Shown here: positions 42,835 through 52,875 of the stretch, piece by piece
Numbering within the stretch: position 1 is the first letter of the stretch
How the letters are laid out: the number at the start of each line of letters is the position of its first letter
Origin: Diploptera punctata
Lineage: Eukaryota; Arthropoda; Insecta; Blattodea; Blaberidae
Assembly: GCA_030220185.1 (NCBI GenBank)
Contig: JASPKZ010005704.1
Span: 272,001-336,000 of the forward strand
Length of the DNA: 64,000 nt
Reading direction: 5' to 3'
The notes under the pieces: generated by a model
Seen by the model: the letters and a program-made list of their open reading frames with translations, nothing else
Database searches by the model: none
Told to the model about the DNA's origin: nothing
Made by a program: the position numbers and the translations under genes

Positions 42835-43300
42835 AAAGAAATTGTTTTAAAAAACTAAAACAACACGCTCTATTAGAAAACCGAACTAAAAAATGAAAAA
42901 TAATTTTAATTTCCAACACGCTTGGGATAAAATTAAAGTGGTCAACAAAAATCATCTCCAACACATCTAGAATAAAACTAGAGTTATCCACAAAAAAAAC
43001 CATCAAAAGTGTGGGGTGCTTTTTATGACTTTTACGTTTTCTTCTTAGAGACTTTACTTTTACCAATATCTGTTTATTATCAAATATATTAATTGATATA
43101 GAGCACCCCACGCTTTTGATGGTAAAATTATTTTTTTGTAGATAACTCTAGTTTTATTCTATATGTGTTGGAGATTATTTTTTTGTTGATCACTTTAATC
43201 TTATCCCAAGCGTGTTGGAAATTAAAATTATTTTTCATTTTTTAGTTCGGTTTTCTGATAAAGCGTGTTGTTTTAGTTTTTTTAAACTATTACTTATTTT
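42835..43300. mobile_element. Foldback element, copy 1
   Basis: Left arm 42835-43025 and right arm 43103-43300 are inverted copies, both with AACAACACGCTYTATTAG, CCAACACGCTTGGGAT and a (C/A)ATCAAAAG(C/T)GTGGGGTGC block. The loop of about 75 bp is TTTATGACTTTTACGTTTTC...AATTGATATAGA. The right arm also holds inserts absent from copy 2. No protein-coding content: a MITE or foldback element of unknown superfamily. Confidence 0.7.
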
Positions 43301-43609
43301 TATTCAAGGAAACCTCAGCTACCATTCGTTGTTTCTGTCAACATATCGATTATATATTATTTGAGTTTGTCTTTCTAATGACAGCAGTTTCGTACACATC
43401 CATCAAATGACAGTGACGCTATAAGAGGTTGTAACCATGCAATGTTTCTATGGAGCGGTGCATTTCTTGGCATGAGACTAACAGTTATATGTCGGTATTT
43501 ACACCTTTTAACTATGTACAGGTAATAAATAAACTTAAGTAATTACATGAAATGTCTAATACGGAGACTATGAATACGAGATCACAGACACAATTTGGAC
43601 AACCCTACA
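43301..43609. other. No recognised gene
   Basis: Unassigned DNA between foldback and minisatellite. Confidence 0.3.
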
Positions 43610-43987
43610 GTGACTAATTCACTGCACAGGCAGACATCGGCACTCAGAACGGTAAAGTGACTAATTCACTGCACAGGCAGACATCGGCACTCAGAACGGT
43701 AAAGTGACTAATTCACTGCACAGGCAGACATCGGCACTCAGAACGGTAAAGTGACTAATTCACTGCACAGGCAGACATCGGCACTCAGAACGGTAAAGTG
43801 ACTAATTCACTGCACAGGCAGACATCGGCACTCAGAACGGTAAAGTGACTAATTCACTGCACAGGCAGACATCGGCACTCAGAACGGTAAAGTGACTAAT
43901 TCACTGCACAGGCAGACATCGGCACTCAGAACGGTAAAGTGACTAATTCACTGCACAGGCAGACATCGGCACTCAGAACGGTAAAGT
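43610..43987 (+). repeat. Minisatellite, 47-bp unit, 8 copies
   Basis: The unit begins GTGACTAATTCACTGCACAG and ends CACTCAGAACGGTAAA; successive CACTGCACAGG starts are 47 bp apart (43620, 43667 and on). All eight copies look identical by eye. Confidence 0.93.
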
Positions 43988-44277
43988 AATTACACAATTA
44001 TTGAGTTCTGTGTGCGAGCAGGTATCAGTTATATGAGATAAAAGGTTTGAGAGCGGGTTATTAACATGTAATTAATGTTGGATCCACTGACAGCCTGGTC
44101 ACGTGCTCCATACCATAAAGTCATTAGTTCAGTGTACCAACCTCAGCTAAATTAAATCCCAATTACTTTTTTAGTCACGATAAACTTCTCAAGGGGACTG
44201 CGTAGTGATTCACACTTAATAAATTTATTTTATATCCAAAAGTATATTTCAATGTTTCTCAGCTTGTATTGCTGACT
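43988..44277. other. No recognised gene
   Basis: Unassigned flank of the minisatellite. Confidence 0.3.
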
Positions 44278-44908
44278 ATTTAACTCATGCCCCAAATGGT
44301 AGTCAATGACCAATCACGTTTCAATGAATTCTGTTTTACACCAATGACAGTCGTGTTTAACCTCGCTCTTTATCGATTTTTCTTTATCAGCTCCTGCTTT
44401 TGTGATAAAGAAAGCTCCTCCTTTTTTAATATTCTGAACAGGTTAGACCATTATTTTTCTCCAACAAATACATTTAATATAGCAAATAATGAATATATTC
44501 AGTGATTTTACTGAGCTGTTTATTCAAAATATAAATGATTAACCTATAATGTTGATTATAATAGTTTGATGTGTTTCATTATTTCTCCACTAGAGTGCAT
44601 TCTTACAATATTGCGATCCTATTTGGCAAGAAATAATATGATCGAGTTTCAGTGAATATACATAACCTCACATTTCTAATTTGTTTTCAAACATTGCCGT
44701 TTCCATTAACTATATAAATATTTTAAAACACCGGTAACTATATTCAAATAATTATTTTTTAGTAAAGAGTTTAATTTTATTCGTTAAATAGTCCTAACAA
44801 ATGCCACTCTTGATTTCCAAATTATCTAGATAAATTCACTCCTCACTTCGTGAGTCGTGAATTTATCGATAATTTGGAAATCACTCATGGCATTACTTAT
44901 GATAATAT
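44278..44908 (-). mobile_element. Element X, copy 5
   Basis: In reverse: GACTATTTAACTCATGCCCC at the left, the body with an internal deletion (about 630 bp total), and the hairpin with CTCACTTCGTGAG to ATGGCATTACTTATGATA at the right. Confidence 0.75.
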
Positions 44909-44909
44909 A

Positions 44910-45495
44910 ATGAAATTAAATACAATTAAAATTAAATTAATGATAGAATGAATACAGAAAGGAATAACAGCTCGAATATACTATACATAAAAAGAAAAGA
45001 AATAAAAAATACAAAGAAATTAATAAAATACAATGAATTAATCTATCGCTTTTTATACAAGGCATTAGGTAAATACATTTTCAAATCTTAAAACTATTTT
45101 TATTAAATAATGAAAAATCAAATTATTAATTTTTAAAAAGTAATATTAGTGAGTTGTTTCTGTTAGCAATTTTATTTTCAATTTGTTTCTGAAATATTGT
45201 AAAGTTTGGCAGTCTCTGAAATAGGGTGGAAGGGAATTCCATTTTCTAGCAAGAGAAATTGTAAAACATTTCGAATAATAGGTAGTGTGATGAGGAGGGA
45301 TATAAAGGACACTGCGCTCAAGGGATCGGGTATCTAATTTATGTGTATCAGAGAGTCTAGTGAAGCGGTGATAAATAATAAAGTAATGATGTGTGTAATA
45401 TGTTATAGAGAAGGCATAGGGAATGGATGATTCTACGATCTTGTAGACGAAGCCATGACAATTGTCCCAGGGATGGTGTAACGTGATCAAATCTC
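44910..45495 (-). mobile_element. CR1/L2-like LINE (family V), 3' part
   Basis: The frame 45146-45490 on the minus strand includes HRFTRLSDTHKLDTRSLERS, then FTISLARKWNSLPPYFRDC and LKIKLLTETTH, very close to 3711-4211. The 3' UTR follows to 44910 and is truncated before any tail. Confidence 0.75.
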
Positions 45496-45524
45496 CTATT
45501 AGTACTCATGAGACAATAAATAAT

Positions 45525-45855
45525 AATTTTAAAAAACTAAAACAACACGCTTTATTAGAAAACCGAACTAAAAAAATGAAAAATAATTTTAATTTCCAAC
45601 ACGCTTGGGATAAATAATTTTACCATCAAAAGCGTGGGGTGCTCTATATCAATTAATATATTTGATAATAAACAGATATTGGTAAAAGTAAAGTCTCTAA
45701 GAAGAAAATGTAAACATCATAAAAAGCACCCCACGCTTTTGATGGTAAAATTATTTATCCCAAGCGTGTTAGAAATTAAAATTATTTTTCATTTTTTTAG
45801 TTCGGTTTTCTAATAAAGCGTGTTGTTTTACTTTTTTAAAACTATTATTCATTTT
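45525..45855. mobile_element. Foldback element, copy 2
   Basis: Shorter version of the element at 42835. Left arm with AACAACACGCTTTATTAG, CCAACACGCTTGGGAT and CATCAAAAGCGTGGGGTGC; right arm inverted. The loop reads in the opposite direction to copy 1 (CTCTATATCAATTAATATAT ... GTAAACATCATAAAA), so the element sits in the other orientation. It is inserted in family-F-like sequence: TACTCATGAGACAA lies before it and CATGTTGACCAGTG after repeat Z. Confidence 0.7.
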
Positions 45856-45960
45856 ATATTTTTTAGTTTCAATATTTTACAGAATAAGATAAAGATGTAA
45901 ATATCTTTAAATTCGATACTATTGTAGTATGGAGCTAAAAGTAATACTCTTGTAAAAAAA

Positions 45961-46046
45961 CCTCCCAGCCGGATTTGAACCAGCGACCTATGAATTACTG
46001 AAATTACATACCACTACAGTCCACCGCTGTACCAACTGGGCTCTTA
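45961..46046 (-). repeat. tRNA-like sequence (probably SINE- or tRNA-derived)
   Basis: On the minus strand: GCCCAGTTGGTACAGCGGTG, about 40 bases further a T-arm-like CTGGTTCAAATCCGGC, then TGGGAGG and a run of seven T. The T-arm pairs well, but the acceptor stem only partly does, so a working tRNA gene is unlikely. Confidence 0.4.
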
Positions 46047-46049
46047 CAA

Positions 46050-46290
46050 CTATTGACTAAAAAGTCGACAAGTTCGCAACCTATTATACCAGTTTTCATT
46101 TTTTTGATTTTCTGATGATTCTGGCCAGGATTTTAGAAACAAAATTTGAAATTATTGTATTGTCACGGGTCCTTTACACGTATACAGAGTTTCAAGTCGA
46201 TCCAATGATTTTAAGTGGGTGAAAATCGCGTTGAAGGATTCCGTTACATAGATAGATAGATAGAGGTCAAGCTAATATAAAGCGTGTAAA
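46050..46290 (-). repeat. Repeat Z, copy 3
   Basis: In reverse: TTTATATTAGCTTGACCTCT, three TATC units, GTAACGGAATCCTTCAACGC, ATTGGATCGACTTGAAAC and GTGACAATACAATAATTTC, continuing to the tRNA-like sequence. Confidence 0.65.
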
Positions 46291-46719
46291 AAGCATGTTG
46301 ACCAGTGTAATTTATGAAGTGTAAATAATACAAAGATTTCTTGCAAACTGAGGGCATTTGAGTGACAGCTGAATAAATGTATCTTCTTATCTTGTCTTGC
46401 ACTTTTCTGCGCTAGATTTTTATATCTTCTATTATTATTTTTCAGTGCTTCTTTTCTTTTCATTTCCAGTGTTTTGTTGTCGGCGGCCTGTAGCGTTATT
46501 CTTTCTTTCTCTCCATTCAGACGTGTGATTTCAAATAATATTGTTTGGCTTCTGTTTACTTTCTTTTCACAGTTTTTTTTTAAGTGACATGCCGCCAGTT
46601 AGTTTCATTTTCTTTTGAATCTTTGTGTTCCTTCACATAAAACGCCGTTTCTATTATTATATAGGGCGCGTTTTTACAGTTACAGCAAAATAAATCAGAG
46701 TTATGCGAATTCAAACTAT
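46291..46719. other. No recognised gene
   Basis: Unassigned. Begins with the family-F-like CATGTTGACCAGTGTAAT. Confidence 0.3.
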
Positions 46720-46722
46720 TTA

Positions 46723-46859
46723 GGGCGGAATTCATGAAACCATATTTACGCAAAGAGCGACGTTATCCCCTCTCTATGACGTAGAGAGTATTCATAAAAC
46801 CGGTCATAGAGGGGGAAAAAATCCCTCTTTGCGTAAAGATGGTTTCATGAATTCCGCCC
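46723..46859. mobile_element. Harbinger/Tourist-like MITE, 137 bp
   Basis: Ends GGGCGGAATTCATGAAACCA and its inverse, with arms of about 55 bp including TTTACGCAAAGAG. The flanks are TTA at 46720-46722 and 46860-46862. A three-base TTA duplication with GG-starting ends fits the PIF/Harbinger superfamily. Non-coding. Confidence 0.7.
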
Positions 46860-46963
46860 TTAGTGTGAAGAAATCAATGTACAGAATTGTCCATTTCAAG
46901 GTCACAAGATCTTAACCAACTGACCTTTCTCAACACTCTCCAAAATACTTCCACTCTGTGGAT

Positions 46964-46964
<1 letters not shown>

Positions 46965-47050
<86 letters not shown>

Positions 47051-47053
47051 CTT
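46965..47053. repeat. (TAA)n microsatellite
   Basis: About 28 TAA units directly beside SINE-D. A matching tract of about 20 units lies on the other side at 47449-47508. Confidence 0.9.
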
Positions 47054-47448
47054 GTATCTTGTAAGCCCATGTTTCCCTTAACAGAGATTTAGGCGCTCTC
47101 CCCTACAGGGAAGAATTTGAACCATACTAATTTAGTTACACTTGTTTTCGTATATATGTCATTTTGAGTGATCCGTGGTCAGCGTTCCGCCTCATACTGA
47201 CATCTAGGAAACCAAGGTAGTACTAGGACGGGAAAGTTCGGTAAATTTTGCTTAGAGCCTTTTTCGTTCAGGTTTAAGGATATTTTACGAGCCTGAAAAT
47301 CTTCAGACTCGGGACCCACGGCTTAAAGTCCCTCCCGGAGGACTTGCTCCTTGGATTTTTCCATCCTAAAAAATCCATCGACCCCGGCCGGGTTTGAACC
47401 CGCGACCTTCGGGACCAGAGGCAAGGAGCATAACCACTACACCACCGC
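47054..47448 (-). mobile_element. SINE-D, full copy inserted in (TAA)n
   Basis: In reverse the tRNA-like head is CGGTGGTGTAGTGGTTATGC with B-box GGGTTCAAACCCG, then the body with AAAATCCAAGGAG, TTTAAGCCGTGGGTCCCGAG and ACACTTGTTTTCGTATA..., ending CTTGTAAGCC (plus-strand start at 47054). TAA repeats on both sides show that the target was a TAA tract. Confidence 0.8.
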
Positions 47449-47504
<56 letters not shown>

Positions 47505-47508
47505 GGCT

Positions 47509-47689
47509 AATAATAATAGCTAATAAAGGAGAAGTTAAGGTCCAACATTGGATTATTACGTCATTGTAAACATAGATAGACGATAATTACAACAAAATGT
47601 TGATGCAGAAAATACTGAACAAGTGTATCAGTAATAAAAATATCAAATTAAAATTTCCGTTTCCCTAAGTCAATGATCCTAGCAGATGT
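47509..47689. other. No recognised gene
   Basis: Short unassigned interval. Confidence 0.3.
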
Positions 47690-48300
47690 CCATCTTTAAG
47701 GCTTCGTCATTCCTAAAAACGCTGAGGCTAGATTTTATTGGATGGCAAGTAAAAAGAGTAATGATGCAATAATAATTGCTCAAGATGGATCAGTGGCACA
47801 TTTACCAAAAATGCATTTTTTTATGTACCATGCTTTCACTTTTTCTAACCTATCGACCAGCGATTTGGAGAGATTTGAAAAAGTGAAAGCAAGATACCTA
47901 AAAAGGCATTAGATACAAGTAAATACACACCAAATAGAATGGCCTAGACGCTATCCAGAGAAACCTACTTCCTAGAGGACCTGAGACAAAGGATATTACT
48001 GCCAGTAACAGAGCCGTGTAAAAAAATCATCGAAAAAAGAAACAGAAGGAAAAAGAGATCGACGAAGATTTCTATACCTCAGACGCCAGGTGAACAGGGA
48101 GTGGACCGGAGGCAACCAACCACAAAGGCACGCAATCATAGGCCTAGCAACACATAAAATGTGCAAAAATACGAAATTCCACCAACCGAGTGACTGCACG
48201 ATATGTGAAGCGATACCATTACAAACAGTGCACAAGATGGACGGGATCGTTGAGTGAACTGATGAAAGACAACTCATAAACCTATAACTTAATGCTCTTT
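47690..48300 (+). pseudogene. LINE C-terminal region, decayed
   Basis: Across frames: TSDLERFEKVKARYLKR, later ETYFLEDLRQRILLPVTE-like residues, RRRFLYLRRQVNREWTGGNQ, QRHAIIGLATHKMCKNTKFH and CTICEA. I recall this run of blocks as the extreme C-terminus of a LINE family common in cockroach and termite annotations; that is memory, not a search. Many stops are present. Confidence 0.45.
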
Positions 48301-48359
48301 CGAGTGCCACTTACATATTTATTTACCAAAAATTCCATGAGTACTCCTTGACTTAAATA

Positions 48360-48540
48360 GTTGGGAAACTTCCAACACGTCCAGAGAATGTCAAATTCCC
48401 GTTTACCAAAGATGATTTACCACCTCAACCCTAAAGGCAAAAGAGACCTCGGAAGACCCTTCAACCGATGGAAAGATCAGTTTTTATAGTCGCAGAACGG
48501 GCATCACCACCCAATACTGCATTCGGAAGAAGAAGAGAAG
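48360..48540 (+). pseudogene. LINE 3' terminus with (GAA)n tail
   Basis: Reads MSNSRLPKMIYHLNPKGKR-like residues and DLGRPFNRWKDQF before a GAAGAAGAAGAG tail at 48525-48540. Standard LINE end block (RLPK......GKR..GRP..RW). Confidence 0.55.
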
Positions 48541-49205
48541 ACTTTAGGTAGCACATCAGATTTTGAACTGAAAACGTTTAACATCAGGTGACTTCAATTG
48601 TCGCACTTTATGAATTGCTCACTTTTAATTACGATATTTCAACTCATCAATTCGCTAATTTCCGGACATGTCTTTGTTTACCAAGTCCTCAGAACATCCT
48701 CCAGGAGTGTGTAACAGGAAATAAGAATAATATAGGGTCGCCCCAGTGCCTGCTTTTAGACGCTTAACCTTTACACTGCTACGAACGGGTATATCCGTTT
48801 GCAAAGAAAATGCCTGCCGTGCTATGGGTGTGTATATCCATTCTCAACTCCAAACGCCTGCTAGTTATATAATACGTATTGCATTGCTTTCAAACTAAGC
48901 AGGCATATTCTGCCATGTCTTAGGAACCTAAACAAACTTTTTCCATATTTCTCCCTGCATTGAGCAAGGAGGGTTTTAAAGGCTGGAAAGATCTCAGTAG
49001 TGAAAAGGTTAAGGAAATAGGCAAATAGTGAAGGAATATTGAGATAGAAGGGGTTTTTATACAAATCCGAACCAGCATTTCCCTTCCTAACTGACGGAAA
49101 AAAAAAAAAAAAAACTTGTGACTTTACTTGGTTCCGAGATTTGAATTGGAGTAGGAAGGATAAGGAAATTAAATTTGGTATTAAAATTAAATTATTTAAG
49201 TAACC
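48541..49205. other. No recognised gene
   Basis: Unassigned DNA with an A17 run at about 49100. No coding similarity. Confidence 0.35.
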
Positions 49206-49209
49206 GTAT

Positions 49210-49605
49210 AGGCCGCGGTCGACTAATGGTTATGCTCCTTGCCTCTGGTCCCGAGTTCAAACCCGGCAGGGGTCGATGGAATTTTTTAGGATTGAAAAAT
49301 CCAAGGAGAAAGTCCTCCGGAAGGGACTTTAAGCCGTGGGTCCCGAGTCTGAAGATTTTCAGGCTCGTAAAAGATCCTTAAGCCTGAATGAAAAAAGGTC
49401 TCTAAGCAAATTTTACCGAATTTTCCCGTCCTAGTACTACCTCGGTTTCCTAGATGTCAGTATGAAGTGGAACGCTGACCACGGACCACTCAAATGGCAT
49501 CTATACGAAAACAAGTGTAACTAAATTAGAATGGTTCAAATTCTTCCCTGTAGGGGGAGAGCGCGTAAATCTCTGTTAAGGGAAAACATGGGCTTACAAG
49601 ATTTT
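49210..49605 (+). mobile_element. SINE-D, full copy
   Basis: Head AGGCCGCGGTCGACTAATGG, TTATGCTCCTTGCCTCTGG, B-box GAGTTCAAACCCGG, body with AAGTCCTCCGGAAGGGAC and GTTTCCTAGATGTCAGTATG, and end AACATGGGCTTACAAGATTT. The family has a long (about 390 bp) body. No clear duplication found. Confidence 0.78.
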
Positions 49606-49906
49606 ATTTGTTAGGTTGTAACCCCAGTAGTGGGGGTGTGGATTGGAAGTAGTGGGGGATGATGTAAGGGATATTAGTGGAGCACCTGAACCGCTACTCT
49701 AGTTCCTGTAGCGACGGAACAGTTCATTTCCTGTTTTCAAACTTGTACGTCCCCACTTAATGTATTGATATCCAGTAATTACAGAGAGCCGAATGCGGGT
49801 TTCACCTCCCACTTCCCAGATATCATCCAGTATTAATTATATCTAAATTTAACCACGACAATTTCCTGTAATCAATGTTATAAAATAAAGTAAATATAAT
49901 TTATTA
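49606..49906. other. No recognised gene
   Basis: Unassigned DNA left of the RTE derivative. Confidence 0.35.
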
Positions 49907-49913
49907 TATTTAC

Positions 49914-50502
49914 CTCGTCGTGGTGGAGTGGCTTGCGTGCTTAAATGATCCTGAGAGCTATGCCGGCGGTAGCATTGCTGCCGATAGGGTTACCCATGCC
50001 GGACTGGTCGAAGGTGATAAGCCAGACGAAAAAAGTACCTTGGGCGAAAAAGTGACGATCTTTCACCGTAAAAATACAACCGTCAAGAAATGCGGACATG
50101 GGTTCATCTGGGGTAAAATTTTCCGGAGGTCAAATAGTCCCCCATTCGGTTCTCCGGGCGGTGACTACTTCAGGGAACCCATGCCAAAGGCTCAAACACA
50201 GTCTTTATAGGAAGCCAGATATAATAAGAACAGTTAAGTCTCGTAGACTGCGATGGGCCGGACATGTTGCGCGTATGGGGAATGAAAGACGTGCATGGAA
50301 ACTTCTTGTAGGAAAGCCAGAAGGAAAACGCCCAGTTGGTAGACCAAGAATGAGGTGGGAGAACAACATTAACTATGATTTGAGGGAAGTAGATTATACA
50401 GGGAATGATTGGAAAGCATTAGCTCAGGATAGGGATGTATGGAGAGCTTATGTCCGCGCGGCCGTGAACCTACGGGTTCGATAGTGCCAGTGAGTAAGTA
50501 CG
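49914..50502 (+). mobile_element. RTE internal-deletion derivative (5' end joined to 3' end)
   Basis: Positions 49914-50200 match the 5' part of the full RTE (CTCGTCGTGGTGGAGTGGCT to AAAGGCTCAAACACAG, i.e. RTE 55989-56275). From 50201 it jumps to TCTTTATAGGAAGCCAGATA, RTE 58925 onward, to the 3' tail. About 2.65 kb containing the endonuclease and RT is missing. TATTTAC at 49907-49913 and 50503-50509 may be a short target duplication. The 3' segment keeps an open frame (50221-50484) from RRLRWAGHVARM to AVNLRVR. Confidence 0.85.
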
Positions 50503-50514
50503 TATTTACTGCTA

Positions 50515-51353
50515 GACTATTTAACTCATGCCCTAAATGGGATTCAATGACCAATCACATTTAAATGATTTTTTAATTAAAACCAATCACAGTCGTGTTT
50601 CCCCTCGATTTTATCGGCTCAATTTTATAATATTAAAATCAAGCACCTCCTTTTTAACATTCTGAATAGGTCATAGCATTATTTTGCAGTGACTGACTCT
50701 GTAAGAAATACGGCTCCTAAATTGTACATATAGTGCACAAATGTCAGCTCATAGTGCTTGCGGGAGATAATATAAAAACATTTGTAGCAATTGATAATAA
50801 GACAAAAAAAACAATATTTGCACTTTCTTAAACGAATTATTTCTCAGGAAATGACGTTGCAGAAAAATATAATTGACATTTTTACATCATAGGACATCGG
50901 AAATTAATTAATACCTATAATGTGGTTATAAATTTCTCCACTATAGTGCATTCTTACAATATTGCGATTCGTAGGCAATAATTAATATGATCTGGTTGCA
51001 GTGACGAACAAGCGTAACAATCGTTTCTCATTTGTTTTCAAACATCACTTCTCATTTGTTTGCAAACATCGCCGTTTACATTAAATAAATAAATATGTTA
51101 AAATAACTAACTATTAATTAAATAAAAATAAAACGTAGTTTTATTTGATTTTCATATTTATTATATAATTCAGTGACAGCTGTTTCGGTACACTGTACCT
51201 TCACATGATTTGTGAGTAAACAGCTTAATTTCATTCGTTAAATAGTCCTAAGAAATGCCACTCTTTATTTACAAATTCTCTAGATAAATTCACTCCTCAC
51301 TTTGTGAATTTATCGATAATTTGGAAATCACTCGTGGCATTACTTATGATAAT
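50515..51353 (-). mobile_element. Element X, copy 6, with a Penelope-like fragment inside
   Basis: In reverse: GACTATTTAACTCATGCCCT at the left, hairpin with CTCTAGATAAATTCACTCCT at the right, ending GGCATTACTTATGATA. At 51111-51205 a Penelope-like 3' fragment (ATAAAAATAAAACGTAGTTT ... CTGTTTCGGTACACTGTACC) interrupts it. Confidence 0.7.
51111..51205 (-). mobile_element. Penelope-like 3' fragment
   Basis: Matches 25285-25377: AAATAAAACGTAGTTTTATT, ATTCAGTGACAGCTGTTTCGG and ACTGTACCTTC. It stops just before the CUGANGA box, so the hammerhead core is cut in half. Confidence 0.75.
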
Positions 51354-51369
51354 TACGTACACAAAACAG

Positions 51370-51370
<1 letters not shown>

Positions 51371-51402
<32 letters not shown>
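51371..51402. repeat. (TA)n microsatellite
   Basis: About 15 TA units near the end of copy 6 of X. Confidence 0.85.
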
Positions 51403-51406
<4 letters not shown>

Positions 51407-51577
51407 ATTTATAATCTCTATATATACAAGCGTTACTGCTATAAAGTAAATATTCTCTTTAATAATTTGCTTAACTGGGTGTTAGCCGCTAGATGGCAGT
51501 CGGAAGATCTTTCCGCTACCTCTTGTGTGAATTGAGAATACTACATGTATAAGAAAATTGTATGTTTGTCTTGGAAT

Positions 51578-51652
51578 TCTTGGGTAGCTCAGTTGGTTAG
51601 AGCGCTAAAGGTACAGACTTTAGAGACTCGAGTTCAAATCCCGACTCAAGCA
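51578..51652 (+). tRNA. tRNA-like sequence, possible pseudogene
   Basis: A cloverleaf can be drawn: acceptor CTTGGG/CTCAAG, D-arm GCTC...GAGC, an anticodon stem CTAAAG/CTTTAG with loop GTACAGA (anticodon would be ACA), T-arm TCGAG/CCCGA with TTCAAAT and one mismatch. A and B promoter boxes are good (TAGCTCAGTTGG, GAGTTCAAATCCC), and a T-rich run follows. The middle is one base longer than standard and anticodon ACA is not used by normal tRNA-Cys, so I favour a tRNA pseudogene or a SINE head. Confidence 0.4.
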
Positions 51653-51669
51653 TTCTTTTTTCTTTTCAT

Positions 51670-51673
<4 letters not shown>

Positions 51674-51737
<64 letters not shown>
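51674..51737. repeat. (TA)n(TG)n compound microsatellite
   Basis: About 15 TA units, then about 16 TG units. Confidence 0.9.
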
Positions 51738-51739
<2 letters not shown>

Positions 51740-52125
51740 CTTCACAAATCTCTATTACAAACTGCGAAGGCTTGTGAGGGGACAAATAGTAACGTGTTGA
51801 TTTGGGAGACTTTTTTCGGAAACGTACCGTTTTCATTGTGGGCACCTTATACTCCAGTGAGCTGGAGGGTCAGAAGAAACAAGCTCAGTTGTTGTCTCAA
51901 GTACAACAACCTCATGCATGTCTTGTCACGATCATCTCCTCAAAAAATCTTCTTCCTTAATTGGCTTCTGCAAGTCAACAACCACAAGTGTTTGAGTCTC
52001 GCTTCATGCACGTACAACATAACAGCAATTATTCACGCACAAATAAGAAAGCAAATCTTGTATAAAAATATCCCTTTGTTTAAATAATATTTCTGCTGTT
52101 TAAGAATTTCATCATCATTTCAGAT
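51738..52125. other. No recognised gene
   Basis: A long frame crosses this region and the microsatellite, but its residues show no motif and the start lies in tRNA-like sequence. Confidence 0.35.
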
Positions 52126-52264
52126 ATTCTCTCCTGAGATTAGCGTATTGTAACCCATTTCTGAGGTTGGAGCGCCTGGAAGGCGGTGTTACGCTGCCTC
52201 AATGATATGATGGGTGATGACGATGGGTAATGATGCACCAGGAGAGGCCTTAACCCTAAACTTA
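52126..52264 (-). mobile_element. SINE-E, 3' part
   Basis: TGTAACCCATTTCTGAGGTT, CGGTGTTACGCTGCCTCAAT and CCAGGAGAGGCCTTAACCCT match 59855-59960. The head is absent. Confidence 0.7.
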
Positions 52265-52566
52265 ATCTAAAAAAGTAAAGTGATCCCACAACAGGCCTCA
52301 GGAGGCCCTTGGGGTAGTAGGAGGTTAAGGCTCCCACTTTTTCTAAACAATCAGCACTTTATGTCAGCCGGGTTGTCAGCCCTGCGTGACTGCCGCCTTT
52401 ACCCCCAGAACAAGCGTCTGGTACTCATTTCCGTTAGAGGCTCAGTCGATCCCCAGTGCCATAGTGACGCAAGAGGGTTTGGGTCAGTTTAAAAATCCTG
52501 ACCCCAACGGGACTTGAACCTTCGACCCTCCGGCTTGTAGCTCAGTGCCTTAACCATTACGCTACG
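52265..52566 (-). mobile_element. SINE-A copy
   Basis: From the TAAAGTGATCCCACAACAGGC end to the head TTAACCATTACGCTACG in reverse, with B-box GGGACTTGAACC in reverse. It abuts SINE-E on one side and SINE-B on the other. Confidence 0.8.
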
Positions 52567-52755
52567 TGAATATGATGATGATGGCCAGATGATGTTCGGG
52601 GACCGTTTGGACCTTAAAGTATGCTGACATTTGTCTTACAGGTGAGGAAAAACCCGAAAAAACAAAAACCTCAGGAAACTTGTCCCGAGTGGGGATCGAA
52701 CCCGGGCCCGCTGCGTGACAAGGCAGCACGCTACCTCAAGGCCACAGAGGTGGAC
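52567..52755 (-). mobile_element. SINE-B, 5' part
   Basis: From GATGATGGCCAGATGATGTT through GACATTTGTCTTACAGGTGA to the head GGGATCGAACCCGGGCC ... CACAGAGGTGGAC in reverse. The 3' part after the ATC-rich region is missing. Confidence 0.78.
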
Positions 52756-52875
52756 AAACAAAGGGATATTATTTACGAAATATTTGTTTTGTGATTTAAG
52801 GGTAAACGATCCTTGATACGTTGTACGTAAATGATCAAAGATACAAACACTTCAGATTCCTGACTTGCAAATGTC

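Noticed and set aside
43610..43987. Possible CRISPR-like array
   Set aside because: 47-bp units directly adjoin, no unique spacers.
46887..47081. Frames made of poly-isoleucine, poly-leucine or poly-tyrosine (also at 6526-6780, 24924-25121, 26956-27150, 30322-30540, 47351-47569)
   Set aside because: Products of (TAA)n or (TTA)n microsatellites.
51545..52087. 180-codon plus-strand frame
   Set aside because: Starts in a tRNA-like sequence and crosses (TA)n(TG)n; residues show no motif.
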